Of a DNA stretch of 53,654 bases, positions 32,044 to 40,941 are shown in pieces. Under the pieces are notes generated by a model. It saw only the letters and a program-made list of their open reading frames with translations, ran no database searches and was not told the DNA's origin. Both the position numbers and the translations under genes were made by a program. Numbering within the stretch: the stretch's first letter is position 1; each line of letters begins with the position of its first letter. This DNA is from an archaeon (lineage in GTDB: Archaea; Nanobdellota; Nanobdellia; Woesearchaeales; GW2011-AR9): the NCBI GenBank assembly GCA_002688265.1, contig NZCK01000022.1, forward strand, positions 1-53,654. Direction: 5' to 3'.

Positions 32044-32643
32044 ATGAGACTGATATTAATTAGACATGGAGAAACAGAAGAAAACGTTAAAGGGATTGCT
32101 CAAGGCACCTTACCAGGAGTTTTAACTGAAAAAGGAATAGCGCAAGCAGGAAAAGTTTGTTGGCGTTTGAAGGATGAAAAAATAGATCAAATATATGTTA
32201 GTGATTTAAAAAGAACAGTTGATACTTATTACAAAATAAAGAATTCTTTGCCAAATGTTCCTGTGCTTTTTGTTCCAGAGTTGCGCGAGTATTGCAGAGG
32301 TGTTTTTAATGGTAAATCAAGAGAGGTTTTGCATCAGCATTACTTAAAACAAAAAGTGGATTATTGGGATTATACTTGGGAAGGTGGAGAGAGTTTAAGT
32401 AATGTACAGAAAAGAACTGTAAGTTTTTTTCGAGATTTGTTAAAAACACACAAAAATGAAACTGTGATGCTAATCACCCATGGAGCCATTATTACAACAC
32501 TACTATTACATTTGCTCAAGAAAAAAGGCAGAGAAGATTATCATGATTATCACCCAAACAATTCTTCTGTTACAATTTTGAATGTTAAAAGAGAAGAGGA
32601 TTTTAATATAGAAGTGTTTAATTGTCAAAAGCACCTTGATTAA
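32044..32643 (+). CDS. Histidine phosphatase superfamily protein
   Basis: A 199-residue phosphoglycerate-mutase-like phosphatase. LIRHGETEEN (R7, H8, E10) holds the catalytic histidine and MLITHGAIITT the second. The family includes cobalamin-pathway and broad-range phosphatases; the substrate is unknown. It starts 10 bases after pyrG and is probably co-transcribed. Its TAA forms a TTAA stop overlap with the convergent helicase gene. Confidence 0.88.
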   Translation: MRLILIRHGETEENVKGIAQGTLPGVLTEKGIAQAGKVCWRLKDEKIDQIYVSDLKRTVDTYYKIKNSLPNVPVLFVPELREYCRGVFNGKSREVLHQHYLKQKVDYWDYTWEGGESLSNVQKRTVSFFRDLLKTHKNETVMLITHGAIITTLLLHLLKKKGREDYHDYHPNNSSVTILNVKREEDFNIEVFNCQKHLD

Positions 32644-33788
32644 ACCTTCTCAAACTCAGCATCTACTTCCACAACCTTAGCACCATGCAAATCTTCGATC
32701 CGCTCAAACCTTTCAACGTCTTCATCACAGATAAAAGTAATAGCATAGCCACGTCCAATCTTTCCACTTTTCATAATCCGTCCAGTCCTACCTATTCTAT
32801 GCACATAAAACTCAGGCCGCTCTGAAACATCGTAATTGATAATAGCATCAACTTTTGGAATGTGTAAACCTCTCGCTGCAACATTGGTTGTTATAAGAAT
32901 AGGTACTCTGCCACTTGTAAAACCGTTAAGATGGTTCTTACGTTCTTGTTGTTTAAAGTCACCGTGCAATTCAGTTGCATGAAATTTGTGTTTTTCTAAA
33001 TTTTCATGAATTAGAAAACATTTCTCTTTAGTGTTTGTGAAAATTATGATTTGCTTTTTCTTCTTTTGAATTTGAAGTCTTTTGAGACATTTGATTAGTA
33101 ATCTTTGTTTATCACCCATCTGACAATAAACTTTTTCTTGCACAATATTTTTAGGTATTTTATCCCCTACAACAACATACTCGTAATCACCCATTCGATT
33201 CTCTGCGAAGAGTTCAACTTTTTCAGTCATAGTTGCACTAGATAAAACCATCTGAGCATCTTTGGCTGACCTGCGCCTAATGTATGCACAATCGCTGGCA
33301 AAACCGTTATCAAACATCTGATCACTTTCATCGTAAACAATACATTTGACATCACCAATTCTTAAGGTCTTTTTGTTGATGTGATCAATAAGTCTACCAG
33401 GCGTTGCAACAATGATTTGGTTTTTGGTTCTCACAGTTTTCATATCACCTTTGAAATCTCTTCCACCAAATAAAACTCCCACTTTAAGATCAAGTTGATC
33501 CGTAACTTGCTTAATCTCTTTACCCACTTGCTGCGCAAGTTCTTTGGTTGGTGTGATGATTAACATCTGCAATGCATTTTTAGGATTAATTTTTGGTAAG
33601 TAGCCTAGTAAGAAACATAGAGTTTTTCCAGAACCAGTTTGAGAAGTGAAAACAATGTTTTGATTGGTTTGAATCTTAGGAACGATGATGGCTTGCACAT
33701 CTGTTGCGTAAGTTATCTTGATTTTTTTTAGAGCTGCAACTACGTCTTGCTTGAAACCTAATTGTGAGAATGTTTTTTGTTTCTTCAT
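32640..33788 (-). CDS. DEAD-box RNA helicase (DESD variant)
   Basis: A 382-residue two-domain helicase. Q-motif TFSQLGF-TDVQ; motif I SQTGSGKT (49-56); PTKELAQQ (Ia); motif II D153-E-S-D156 instead of DEAD; SAT (III); ARGLHIP (V); HRIGRTGR (VI). All other catalytic motifs are intact, so it is probably active in RNA unwinding or ribosome assembly. TATA at about 33814-33821 supports the ATG. The extreme C-terminus is short, without RNA-binding extensions. Confidence 0.93.
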   Translation of the reverse strand: MKKQKTFSQLGFKQDVVAALKKIKITYATDVQAIIVPKIQTNQNIVFTSQTGSGKTLCFLLGYLPKINPKNALQMLIITPTKELAQQVGKEIKQVTDQLDLKVGVLFGGRDFKGDMKTVRTKNQIIVATPGRLIDHINKKTLRIGDVKCIVYDESDQMFDNGFASDCAYIRRRSAKDAQMVLSSATMTEKVELFAENRMGDYEYVVVGDKIPKNIVQEKVYCQMGDKQRLLIKCLKRLQIQKKKKQIIIFTNTKEKCFLIHENLEKHKFHATELHGDFKQQERKNHLNGFTSGRVPILITTNVAARGLHIPKVDAIINYDVSERPEFYVHRIGRTGRIMKSGKIGRGYAITFICDEDVERFERIEDLHGAKVVEVDAEFEKV

Positions 33789-33851
33789 TTTTTGTGTTGT
33801 TTTGTTTAAGAGTTATAAAGGTTAGGGAGTTTACTTGAAAATTTAGAATTA

Positions 33852-34628
33852 TCAAAAACCAAAACCTGCTTGACCTGTCTCTTCATCTACTGGATAAACA
33901 ACTGGCTCTGGTTTTTTCTCAGCCCCTGTTAACCAAACCAAGTGAGGCCAAGTATTAGGAATTGATTGGAAGCGCGATGCGTGATCAGCAGTTATTTCTC
34001 TTACCGGAATTACTCTTTTTACATCTTCTAATTTCCTAGTTGCTTGCCATGCAAAATTTCTTTGATCTTCAGGAACATGAGTATAATCTGCAATTACATC
34101 ACCTAATGTACAAACTTCAATTTGTTCAGGTATATCTTCAGACTCTTCCCTATAAAACATAAGATATCTTTTTGTTTGTTTTAGAACCCTCTTTTCAATT
34201 TTTCTTAATTGTAACATCTCTTTAATTGTATCGATATCATAATTTTTTAATGAATTATCACTTAAGAATTCTGGATCCCTAGTCTTCCCACTGTTAATTA
34301 ATTTAACTCTAGCAGTTTTAGAAACTTCGTCTTCATAAAAAACAGGTACCGTGTAGATATCTTGAGAACGGTTTCTTCCAAAGATTGGATTATATCTTTC
34401 ATTTCCAATAATATTTGCCATGACAACTTCAAAGGTCTTTGGTTCTTCAACTAGATCAAAGTTTTGTATTACAACAGCACCGAAATGCCCCCTAGATTGA
34501 ACCACATAAAGTCCACTATCTTCTAAACGATCACAAATGAACTGTGTTGCTTGGTCTCCCCTAACTCTGGCTTGTCTGAAAGGCATGTCACTAGTAAAAT
34601 GAAGCTGATTTAAAAAGATTGTGGCCAA
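33852..34628 (-). CDS. Hypothetical protein, TTG start
   Basis: An unrecognised 258-residue soluble protein. The reading frame begins at TTG 34628, with an in-frame stop five codons upstream. The only alternative is the internal Met 15 (MPFRQARVRGD). GGGG lies 5-8 bases before the TTG and could serve as ribosome site. There is no signal peptide, membrane segment or metal motif. It is divergent from the gene at 34729. Confidence 0.5.
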   Translation of the reverse strand: MATIFLNQLHFTSDMPFRQARVRGDQATQFICDRLEDSGLYVVQSRGHFGAVVIQNFDLVEEPKTFEVVMANIIGNERYNPIFGRNRSQDIYTVPVFYEDEVSKTARVKLINSGKTRDPEFLSDNSLKNYDIDTIKEMLQLRKIEKRVLKQTKRYLMFYREESEDIPEQIEVCTLGDVIADYTHVPEDQRNFAWQATRKLEDVKRVIPVREITADHASRFQSIPNTWPHLVWLTGAEKKPEPVVYPVDEETGQAGFGF

Positions 34629-34699
34629 ATTTACCCCTTTTTAGGAATGAATTTCTTGAGTTTGAGAATGGATTAAAATAGTGATTAGTTCTAATAATC

Positions 34700-34707
34700 T
34701 TTATATA
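34700..34707 (+). promoter_or_regulatory. TATA element deciding the start at 34729
   Basis: TTTATATA lies inside the longest reading frame (GTG 34681) and only 7 bases before ATG 34714. By the -26 rule the message starts at about 34729, at an in-frame GTG. The element closely matches the promoter at 26714. Confidence 0.5.
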
Positions 34708-34728
34708 AAATATATGTTCAGCAAATCT

Positions 34729-35496
34729 GTGAAAACAGTTAGAGAAGCAGACACAATCAAAACAGGATTAGTATTTCGAGTTCTTGAGAAAGATTCCCCT
34801 AATTTTGGAGGGATCTTCTTTGTTGCAAGCTATGAAGCACCATACTTCAAATTAACAGAATTAGGTGATGGCGAGATGGATCCAGGACATCGTTTGCCAG
34901 TTACTTCAGTTCCTCCAGCTAGATTAAGAGATGATTATTTTCAGATCAAAACATATGATTTGACAAGAACTAGATTAGAGAAGGTCTTAGTCGCAATTCA
35001 TCAAGCAGCACCCTACTTTGTTGAAGCCAGGAAATTAGAATTAAGATTTAATCTTGATGAGAGGCTTGCTCGAGTAGGCTTTTTTGAAAGTTTAGATGAT
35101 TCGATTTTTGGAGAGATAAATTATCGAGTGACTAGAAGAAGAGTTGTAGCTAAAGCAAAACAAATTGATGTTAAAAGATTAGGGATAACGAGTCGAGGGA
35201 ATTGTGCATCACCAAGTTGTAGAAGCTGTGCACAAATTGTTGATCCAAAAAGCCTTACAGAAGTTATTGATTTCTTTTTAAGAAAAGGATTAGGTAGTAA
35301 TTTAGATGAAAATCAATTACATTCATTTGGAAGACCAGGTAACTGGAACAGTGACACTTACATTGGAAAAGCTGAAGCTTTTGTAGCAGGACCAAGAGGA
35401 AACAAAAAAGGTTATGAGTCGCTAAGAAGTGCCAGAGACGAGTTAATTGCCCCTATTGGAGAATTGTCAAGAGTGACATTTCCTGCTAGGAAGTGA
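34729..35496 (+). CDS. Hypothetical protein with CxxxxCxxC motif
   Basis: An unrecognised protein of about 256 residues, or 261 if ATG 34714 is used. I prefer GTG 34729, because a TATA element is centred 26 nt before it and ATG 34714 would lie upstream of the message. RGNCASPSCRSCAQIVD in the second half contains CxxxxCxxC, a possible metal or nucleic-acid site. The protein is basic and Arg-rich, which would suit nucleic-acid binding, but this is inference. Confidence 0.5.
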   Translation: MKTVREADTIKTGLVFRVLEKDSPNFGGIFFVASYEAPYFKLTELGDGEMDPGHRLPVTSVPPARLRDDYFQIKTYDLTRTRLEKVLVAIHQAAPYFVEARKLELRFNLDERLARVGFFESLDDSIFGEINYRVTRRRVVAKAKQIDVKRLGITSRGNCASPSCRSCAQIVDPKSLTEVIDFFLRKGLGSNLDENQLHSFGRPGNWNSDTYIGKAEAFVAGPRGNKKGYESLRSARDELIAPIGELSRVTFPARK

Positions 35497-35542
35497 ACAC
35501 AAAGTTTTATATTCTATGCCCCTTTAATTAGTAAAGAGATTA

Positions 35543-35548
35543 GGTGAT
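35543..35548 (+). promoter_or_regulatory. Shine-Dalgarno GGTGAT of the frameshifted secreted-protein gene
   Basis: GGTGAT lies three bases before ATG 35552, with TATA-like TTTTATAT near 35507-35514. It shows that the real start is 35552, in a different frame from the longer downstream ORF. Confidence 0.65.
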
Positions 35549-35551
35549 AGG

Positions 35552-36054
35552 ATGAAAGAAAAAATCAAAGCATTTTGTATGATAGCAGTTCTTGTTTCTG
35601 TAACGTTATTTGCAGGCTCAGCCTTTGTTAACAATGATGAATCTCTTGCAGGTGATGCAAAGTCATCTGGAAAAGTTCAGTTAGAGATAAAATAGTTGAT
35701 GTAAGACAAAATATTTACACGCATTCAAATAGTGGAGATGAAGTGCCAGAAATTGCGCCCGAAGATAGCCTTGATGAACTTTTTGAACTCTGTATGAATG
35801 GACCAGAACCACATTTGTTTGATAGCAGTGGGAACCAACTTCTAAATAACCAGGCAAACTGCGAAGATTGGGCAGAAAGTCAGATTAATGGAGCAAGTGT
35901 TGGAGATTCTTGCTTACCTGGCCAAACTTCAAGACAGTTAATGGGAAGTCAAGTAAACACAGATGGGTGTTTGGAAACATACTACCAAGACCTTTCTTGT
36001 GATGATAGTGGCACTTACCAACCTTCAGGAAGTAGTACAGACACTAATTGTTAG
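35552..36054 (+). pseudogene. Secreted Cys-rich protein, interrupted by a frameshift
   Basis: ATG 35552 opens a 47-codon frame encoding a signal peptide (MIAVLVSVTLFAGSAFVNND region) and ending at TAG 35693-35695. A second frame is open from 35656 to 36054 and encodes an acidic exported-looking region with six cysteines (ELCMNG, NCEDW, SCLPG, GCLETYY, LSCDD, TNC). The two overlap between 35656 and 35695. One extra base there, for example in the AAAA run at 35671-35674, would join them into a protein of about 167 residues. It is either a genuine frameshift mutation, a sequencing/assembly error or programmed slippage. The promoter and GGTGAT belong to the first frame. Function is unknown. Confidence 0.65.
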
Positions 36055-36079
36055 ACAACTTTCTTTTCTTTCTTATTCC

Positions 36080-36087
36080 TTTTTATA
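36080..36087 (+). promoter_or_regulatory. TATA element of the structured RNA
   Basis: TTTTTATA predicts a transcript from about 36110. No protein gene starts there. Confidence 0.45.
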
Positions 36088-36109
36088 GTGTATTTTCCTA
36101 CAATCCAAT

Positions 36110-36230
36110 GAAAAGCAAATCTTTACGAACCCAGCAGCTAGGCCACTAGCCACTGACAATTCTTATAGAATTCTCATGGGATTGTGGAGTACTTCGTAAG
36201 CCACAACCCACTGGTCAGGTTCGGCTACAA
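36110..36230 (+). ncRNA. Unidentified structured RNA, about 120 nt
   Basis: A GC-richer island with its own TATA element upstream and a separate TATA (36231-36238) downstream for the next gene, so it is not that gene's leader. Visible stems: CTGAC/GTCAG (36153-36218); AATTC/GAATT hairpin (36158-36172); GG-A-TTGTGG/CCACAA-C-CC hairpin (36179-36209) closed by TAC-TTC-GTA; and AGCC/GGCT (36148-36226), directly followed by ACA (36227-36229). CGAACC/GGTTCG is an alternative outer pairing. ACA right after a closing stem recalls H/ACA guide RNAs, but I cannot define a pseudouridylation pocket or K-turn. Confidence 0.5.
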
Positions 36231-36260
36231 GTTATAAAGCAAATTAACAATTCTTAGCCT

Positions 36261-38300
36261 ATGGTCAACTTCAATGAGATTCCCGGAATTGGAAGCAAAA
36301 CAATCGCAACAATCGAAGATAATATTCCTAAAGAACAACTGAACCTATTCCACACAGAACTCTGCGAATTACAATTTAACAGATTAATCTCAATAGGTTT
36401 AGACACCAAAACAGAACAAGAAATTATCAAACACTGTGTAAGCAAATACTACAATTTCAAATACGCAACTCAACTTCTGCAAAGCCCACAAGTGAAAAAA
36501 ACTTTTCAAGAACTAATCGCTTTAATGCGTAGACAATTCGTTCTAGAGAATAACAAAAAAGAAATCATTTTCTTAAGCCCAACTACCAACACTACAGAGA
36601 TTGTCCGTCGTCAAGAGATGGTGGCACGGGCAATTTCTTTTTTTAAAAAATACTCCACAGAACAAGTCAAAGAAATGCGAAAGTTATTAGTTACAACACC
36701 AATTGCAAAATTAAATTATGAACAAATAGTGGTGCTATGCGATGAGGAAGAACTTTTTCTTACATTGAAAAAACAGTTGCCAAAAGAAACTTTGCTGGTA
36801 TGTTTGAATAACAGAGACGAATTTGAACAATACACAAGTTATGATTTGATTCGTTATGTATACACAGATGAATCCAAACTAATATGCGATGTGGAAGACG
36901 CAGACAATGTTATTGGAATCAAATGGAAAAAACAAGTTTTTGATGTAATGCCAGAATTGTTACACCGCGAATTCATTCTAAAAAAACATAGTTTAGATAG
37001 TGTTGATTCTTTAATCTCTGATTACTCAGTCCCTGCTGATCAAGTTGAAAAAGAAGTACTACAATCAATTTTAAGCTCATTAGAAGAAGAATCACATGGT
37101 AATTGGACCTTGTCTAGAGTAGAATTAGAAAAAGTGAGAAGTAAAGCAGAATCTTTGGTGGAAAAAGAGTTAGAAGCTACCCAAATAAGTGGTGTTGAAC
37201 TCTTAAAACTTTTGAAATCTCCTGTTTCAGAGCATTTACTCCTTCGCAAAGTAGTTGAAAATGTAAAAGAAAAATTATCTGAAAAACATAAAGAAGCATT
37301 AGAACTACTGAGTTTTGAGACCATCATCCCAGAGATTGACGAAGAAGCTATACTTCTGTGTGAACAAGAAAAATCACGTAATAAGGCAGAGGCTTCATAT
37401 TTGAAGCATAAAGATTTCTTTTTTAGATTTTTTGCACACAGAGGCCTTTTAAATTCGGCTAGAAACTTTTTAGAAAAAATTGATTTTTTATTAGGAATGG
37501 GACAATTCTTTTCTAAAACCAGTGTTCCTAGAATCAATTCCAACAAAAGATTCAGTTGTATGAATTTGACAAGTTCAATTTTGTCGTCAAAAGAAAAAGG
37601 AATTCAAGCCATCACTTATTATTTAGATCGCAGCCAAACAATACTTACTGGCGCTAACTCAGGAGGGAAAACTAGTTTGTTGTATCTGTTGCTAGAAACT
37701 CAACTACTTGCACAGATGGGCCTTTACACAAAAGGTGCTGCCCAAGTTAAGATCTATGATGAGATTCATTTCTTTAGTAAGTCTTCAGGAACCGTCGGGA
37801 GCGGAGCATTTGAAACAACACTAAAAGATTTAGCCAAAATTGCTAAACAAGAAAATCTTAGCGAGGAAGAAAAAAGAAAGTCATTGGTACTCTTAGATGA
37901 GATTGAATCAATTACTGAACCAGGGGCTGCTGGAAAACTGATTTCTGCTACTTTAGATTGGTTCAAGAAAAACGAAGAAATAGATGTGGTTTTAGTCTCT
38001 CACTTAGGTGAAGTTTTACAAGAACTTTGTCCCAACGCTAGAATTGATGGAATTGAAGCTGTCAGTTTAGATGATTCTTTGCAATTAGTTGTGGATAGAA
38101 ACCCAAAGATTGGATTTTTGGCAAAATCTACACCACAGTTGATTGTGCAAAAATTGGCTTTGCAAAACCAGGATAATGAATATTTTCAGTTTTTGTATGA
38201 GAAGATGGGTTTGCAATATGAAAATAAGATAACAATGGAAACTAGACCCAATGTAAATCAAAGTAAGAAAGGAGCATTAATAGCAAAAATTGAAACTTAA
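36261..38300 (+). CDS. MutS-family ATPase, archaeal MutS5-like
   Basis: A 679-residue protein. It begins with a helix-hairpin-helix motif (FNEIPGIGSKTIATI), followed by a long helical clamp region, and ends with a MutS-type ATPase: Walker A TGANSGGKTSLL, Walker B LVLLDEIESITEPGAAGK and the VLVSHLGEV signature. There is no mismatch-binding domain. This layout fits archaeal MutS5-type proteins, which act on branched DNA or mismatches with nucleases rather than with MutL. MutS2 is the alternative name, but no Smr domain is present. TATA 36231-36238 supports the ATG. A TTAA stop overlap joins it to the next gene. Confidence 0.85.
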   Translation: MVNFNEIPGIGSKTIATIEDNIPKEQLNLFHTELCELQFNRLISIGLDTKTEQEIIKHCVSKYYNFKYATQLLQSPQVKKTFQELIALMRRQFVLENNKKEIIFLSPTTNTTEIVRRQEMVARAISFFKKYSTEQVKEMRKLLVTTPIAKLNYEQIVVLCDEEELFLTLKKQLPKETLLVCLNNRDEFEQYTSYDLIRYVYTDESKLICDVEDADNVIGIKWKKQVFDVMPELLHREFILKKHSLDSVDSLISDYSVPADQVEKEVLQSILSSLEEESHGNWTLSRVELEKVRSKAESLVEKELEATQISGVELLKLLKSPVSEHLLLRKVVENVKEKLSEKHKEALELLSFETIIPEIDEEAILLCEQEKSRNKAEASYLKHKDFFFRFFAHRGLLNSARNFLEKIDFLLGMGQFFSKTSVPRINSNKRFSCMNLTSSILSSKEKGIQAITYYLDRSQTILTGANSGGKTSLLYLLLETQLLAQMGLYTKGAAQVKIYDEIHFFSKSSGTVGSGAFETTLKDLAKIAKQENLSEEEKRKSLVLLDEIESITEPGAAGKLISATLDWFKKNEEIDVVLVSHLGEVLQELCPNARIDGIEAVSLDDSLQLVVDRNPKIGFLAKSTPQLIVQKLALQNQDNEYFQFLYEKMGLQYENKITMETRPNVNQSKKGALIAKIET

Positions 38301-40270
38301 ACCATATAGATCCCTTCTAAAGAATGCTTAATTAAATCTCTACAAAAACGCATCTTCTCAACTAATTCACTTTCAACACTAGCTTTGCGAATTTGGTTTA
38401 CTCTATCTAAAACCTGACCATAAAAACGAATTAAATCCCCCTCTAAGAGATTAGTATTCTCTAAAATTTCAAAAAAAGTCTTCCCATCATATAAAGGATA
38501 TACTAAAGCTGTGACATCACGCAAATTCTCAAAACTCTTCTCCCTCTTAGTTGCAGGGTTGCTTGAGAGCATTGATAGAAGCACAGAATATTCTTTGTTA
38601 GTAAAACGCTTCTTGAATTTTGTTCTTTCCTTAGCTTCATAACACAAAGCCGCCAAGGTTAGAAGAACCTGATAATCAGACATCTGTTTGTATATATCTG
38701 TTGCAAAGATTTCAGAAATAATTATTTCATTCACAAAAATTTTGGTGGCAAACATCCCCTTATCAGTTAGTTTGTTATCTTCGTCTAAAAATCCGCCCCG
38801 TTTGAGTTTCTTAACAATTCTGTTGTACCTGTATAACACTCTGTCAGTTGGAACGTCATTCCATTTCTTTCCAAACTTTTGATAACTGTAAAAACTCTGT
38901 CTTAAAATATGTTCAATCTGTTCAGGCGTATGTTGATCAATAATATTGATGGTTGTGTTAACAGAAAGTTTGAATTGACTTTGAATTGGCAGCACATCTT
39001 TGTAAGTTAATTTTTTTATGTCTTTGTAATTGAAATGCCTTCTGTAAATCAATGAGACCACTAATCCTTCAGGATCAATTCCACGTCTTCCTGCTCGCCC
39101 TGCAATTTGAAAGTATTCTTTTGTATTAAGAGGTCTGAAGCTTCTCCCATCATATTTTCTTAAATCATTAAAGCACACTGTTTTCGCTGGCATATTGATA
39201 CCTACCGCAAAGGTTTCAGTAGTGTAAAGCACCTTAATCCACCCTTTACTGAATAGTTCCTCCACCACTTCTTTTAAGGCAGGCAAAAGACCAGCATGAT
39301 GAAAGCCAATACCTTTTTGTAGGCATTCTTTGAGTAAAATAGTAGTTGGTAATTGGCTGATTTCTTTTGACCAATCTTTCATAGCATCTCTACAGAAAGT
39401 AGCTATTTTGGGGTCGCGTTTGTAAATATTTGACCTGGTTAACTCTTTAGCTTTGTTTTGGGTATCTTTTCTACTAAATGTGAAAAATAAACAAGGAACA
39501 CGGTCTGGACCCAAGTCTCTTACTAATGCCACATGATCAGGGTCAGGGACTTTTTCTCTGCTGCGTTTATTTTTATTTTTGTTGCGGCCACGAGAACGAT
39601 TCTGAAAAAAAGAGTTATAACCAGGCATCTTTTTTGCTTCCTCTAAATGATTGTTAAGAAATTTAAGATCAGTTATTCCTAACTCAAAATCATAAAACAT
39701 GTGCTTTAAAGGCACTGCTCTCACATCACTTCTTACTGTAATTACTTCATGACCTTTAATAGCAGAAATCCAATCAGCAAACTCTTCAGCATTAGGAATA
39801 GTAGCTGAGAGACAAAGAAATCTAACACTGTTTGGAGAATATATTACTGATTCTTCCCAAACACTGCCTCGCTCAGGATCGTTAATATAATGCACCTCAT
39901 CAAAAATAACATATTCCACATCAGCAACAGACTCATCGCTGGTTAAAACCATATTACGATAAATTTCTGTTGTCATAATTAGGACCTTGGCCCCAGGGTT
40001 AATTACGATGTCACCCGTCATCAATCCGACAGCATTCTCACCATATTCTTTAGAGAAATCTTTGTATTTTTGGTTAGAGAGGGCTTTTATTGGGGCTGTG
40101 TAAATTATTCGTTTTTTGGTATTCTTATTTTTGTCAATGATATAATCTGCACACAAGGTTTTCCCAGAACCAGTTGGTGCTGAGACTACTACACTCTGAT
40201 TTGCTTCAATTGCATGAATTGAATCCTCTTGGAATGGATCTAATGTAAGACCCTTATATGCCATAGCCAT
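38297..40270 (-). CDS. Ski2/Mtr4-like superfamily II RNA helicase
   Basis: A 657-residue helicase. APTGSGKT (31-38), TAPIKALSNQKY, D124-E-V-H127 followed by YINDPERG, LSATIPNAEEFADW and QIAGRAGRRGID are the classical Ski2-like motifs. The DEVH-YINDxxRG form is that of Mtr4/Ski2, exosome-linked RNA helicases, rather than Hel308 (DExH with DNA repair). A basic insert (NRSRGRNKNKNKRSRE) interrupts the core at about residue 230. A C-terminal DSHCT-like helical domain follows. It is probably the RNA helicase partner of the archaeal exosome; this is inferred. Confidence 0.88.
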   Translation of the reverse strand: MAMAYKGLTLDPFQEDSIHAIEANQSVVVSAPTGSGKTLCADYIIDKNKNTKKRIIYTAPIKALSNQKYKDFSKEYGENAVGLMTGDIVINPGAKVLIMTTEIYRNMVLTSDESVADVEYVIFDEVHYINDPERGSVWEESVIYSPNSVRFLCLSATIPNAEEFADWISAIKGHEVITVRSDVRAVPLKHMFYDFELGITDLKFLNNHLEEAKKMPGYNSFFQNRSRGRNKNKNKRSREKVPDPDHVALVRDLGPDRVPCLFFTFSRKDTQNKAKELTRSNIYKRDPKIATFCRDAMKDWSKEISQLPTTILLKECLQKGIGFHHAGLLPALKEVVEELFSKGWIKVLYTTETFAVGINMPAKTVCFNDLRKYDGRSFRPLNTKEYFQIAGRAGRRGIDPEGLVVSLIYRRHFNYKDIKKLTYKDVLPIQSQFKLSVNTTINIIDQHTPEQIEHILRQSFYSYQKFGKKWNDVPTDRVLYRYNRIVKKLKRGGFLDEDNKLTDKGMFATKIFVNEIIISEIFATDIYKQMSDYQVLLTLAALCYEAKERTKFKKRFTNKEYSVLLSMLSSNPATKREKSFENLRDVTALVYPLYDGKTFFEILENTNLLEGDLIRFYGQVLDRVNQIRKASVESELVEKMRFCRDLIKHSLEGIYMV

Positions 40271-40371
40271 ATTTTGTGGTTTCTAGAAAGTTGGTAGGGG
40301 TTTTAAAGCTTGGGGTGATAACTTTGTGATCCTACACAACTTTAATAAATCTGCAAACTATTTTTGGTTCT

Positions 40372-40893
40372 ATGAAAAAAGCAATTATAATATTAGGATT
40401 AATTATGCTAACAAGTCTAATGATCGCTTGTTCTCCAAGTACTGGCCTGGATTCAGAATCATTGCCACAAGTGAATGTGGATGATTATGCGACAACGACT
40501 ACCATTAGTGATTTATTGGAACTAAGTGGAACACAGACATGTAGTTGGGATTTTGCAGGATTAGATTCTTCAGGAGTATATCCTACAACTGGTTCTTTTA
40601 TGATCAGCGATGGCAGTTACTATTTAGAGAACACTATTGAAAGTGATCTGTCAGGCACTGTTGAACGCTATGCATTTTGGGATGGAGAAACATTCTACTC
40701 TTGGAACAATCAAGCATCAGCAGCTATAGGGACAACAATGAACTTGGAGCTTTATAGCAACACCATTGTTGATAACACCATTAGTTACACAGCATACTTT
40801 GATATGAAAGAAAACGTAGACTATGGAATTGAATGCGTTGATGTGAGTTCTGTAAGTTTTCCAGCTCTGCCAGATTTAACTTGGATTGGGTAA
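40372..40893 (+). CDS. Lipoprotein, 173 aa
   Basis: The signal peptide ends with the lipobox LMIAC, followed by SPSTG. The exported part of about 150 residues looks beta-rich: repeated GSFMISDGSYYLEN- and AFWDGETFYSW-like strands recall small beta-barrel lipoproteins that bind hydrophobic ligands. Two cysteines (QTCSW, GIECVD) could pair. The start is supported by a TATA-like CTTTAATAA about 28 nt upstream. Function is unknown. Confidence 0.65.
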   Translation: MKKAIIILGLIMLTSLMIACSPSTGLDSESLPQVNVDDYATTTTISDLLELSGTQTCSWDFAGLDSSGVYPTTGSFMISDGSYYLENTIESDLSGTVERYAFWDGETFYSWNNQASAAIGTTMNLELYSNTIVDNTISYTAYFDMKENVDYGIECVDVSSVSFPALPDLTWIG

Positions 40894-40938
40894 GGTTATT
40901 TTTTTAATTTTATTTTTTTGTGTTATTCTTTTTTCTTT
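40894..40938 (+). terminator. Poly-T terminator after the 40372 lipoprotein gene
   Basis: T-runs of 5-7 bases begin within about ten bases of the stop; there is no hairpin. Confidence 0.55.
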
Positions 40939-40941
40939 GAA

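Noticed and set aside
36110-36230. 5S rRNA, RNase P RNA or intron-containing tRNA
   Set aside because: It is too short for RNase P RNA and lacks its conserved core. It has no 5S loop sequences, and no tRNA arms on either strand.
36261-38300. Bacterial MutS2
   Set aside because: No Smr domain, and the N-terminus has a helix-hairpin-helix as in archaeal MutS5. The name remains provisional.
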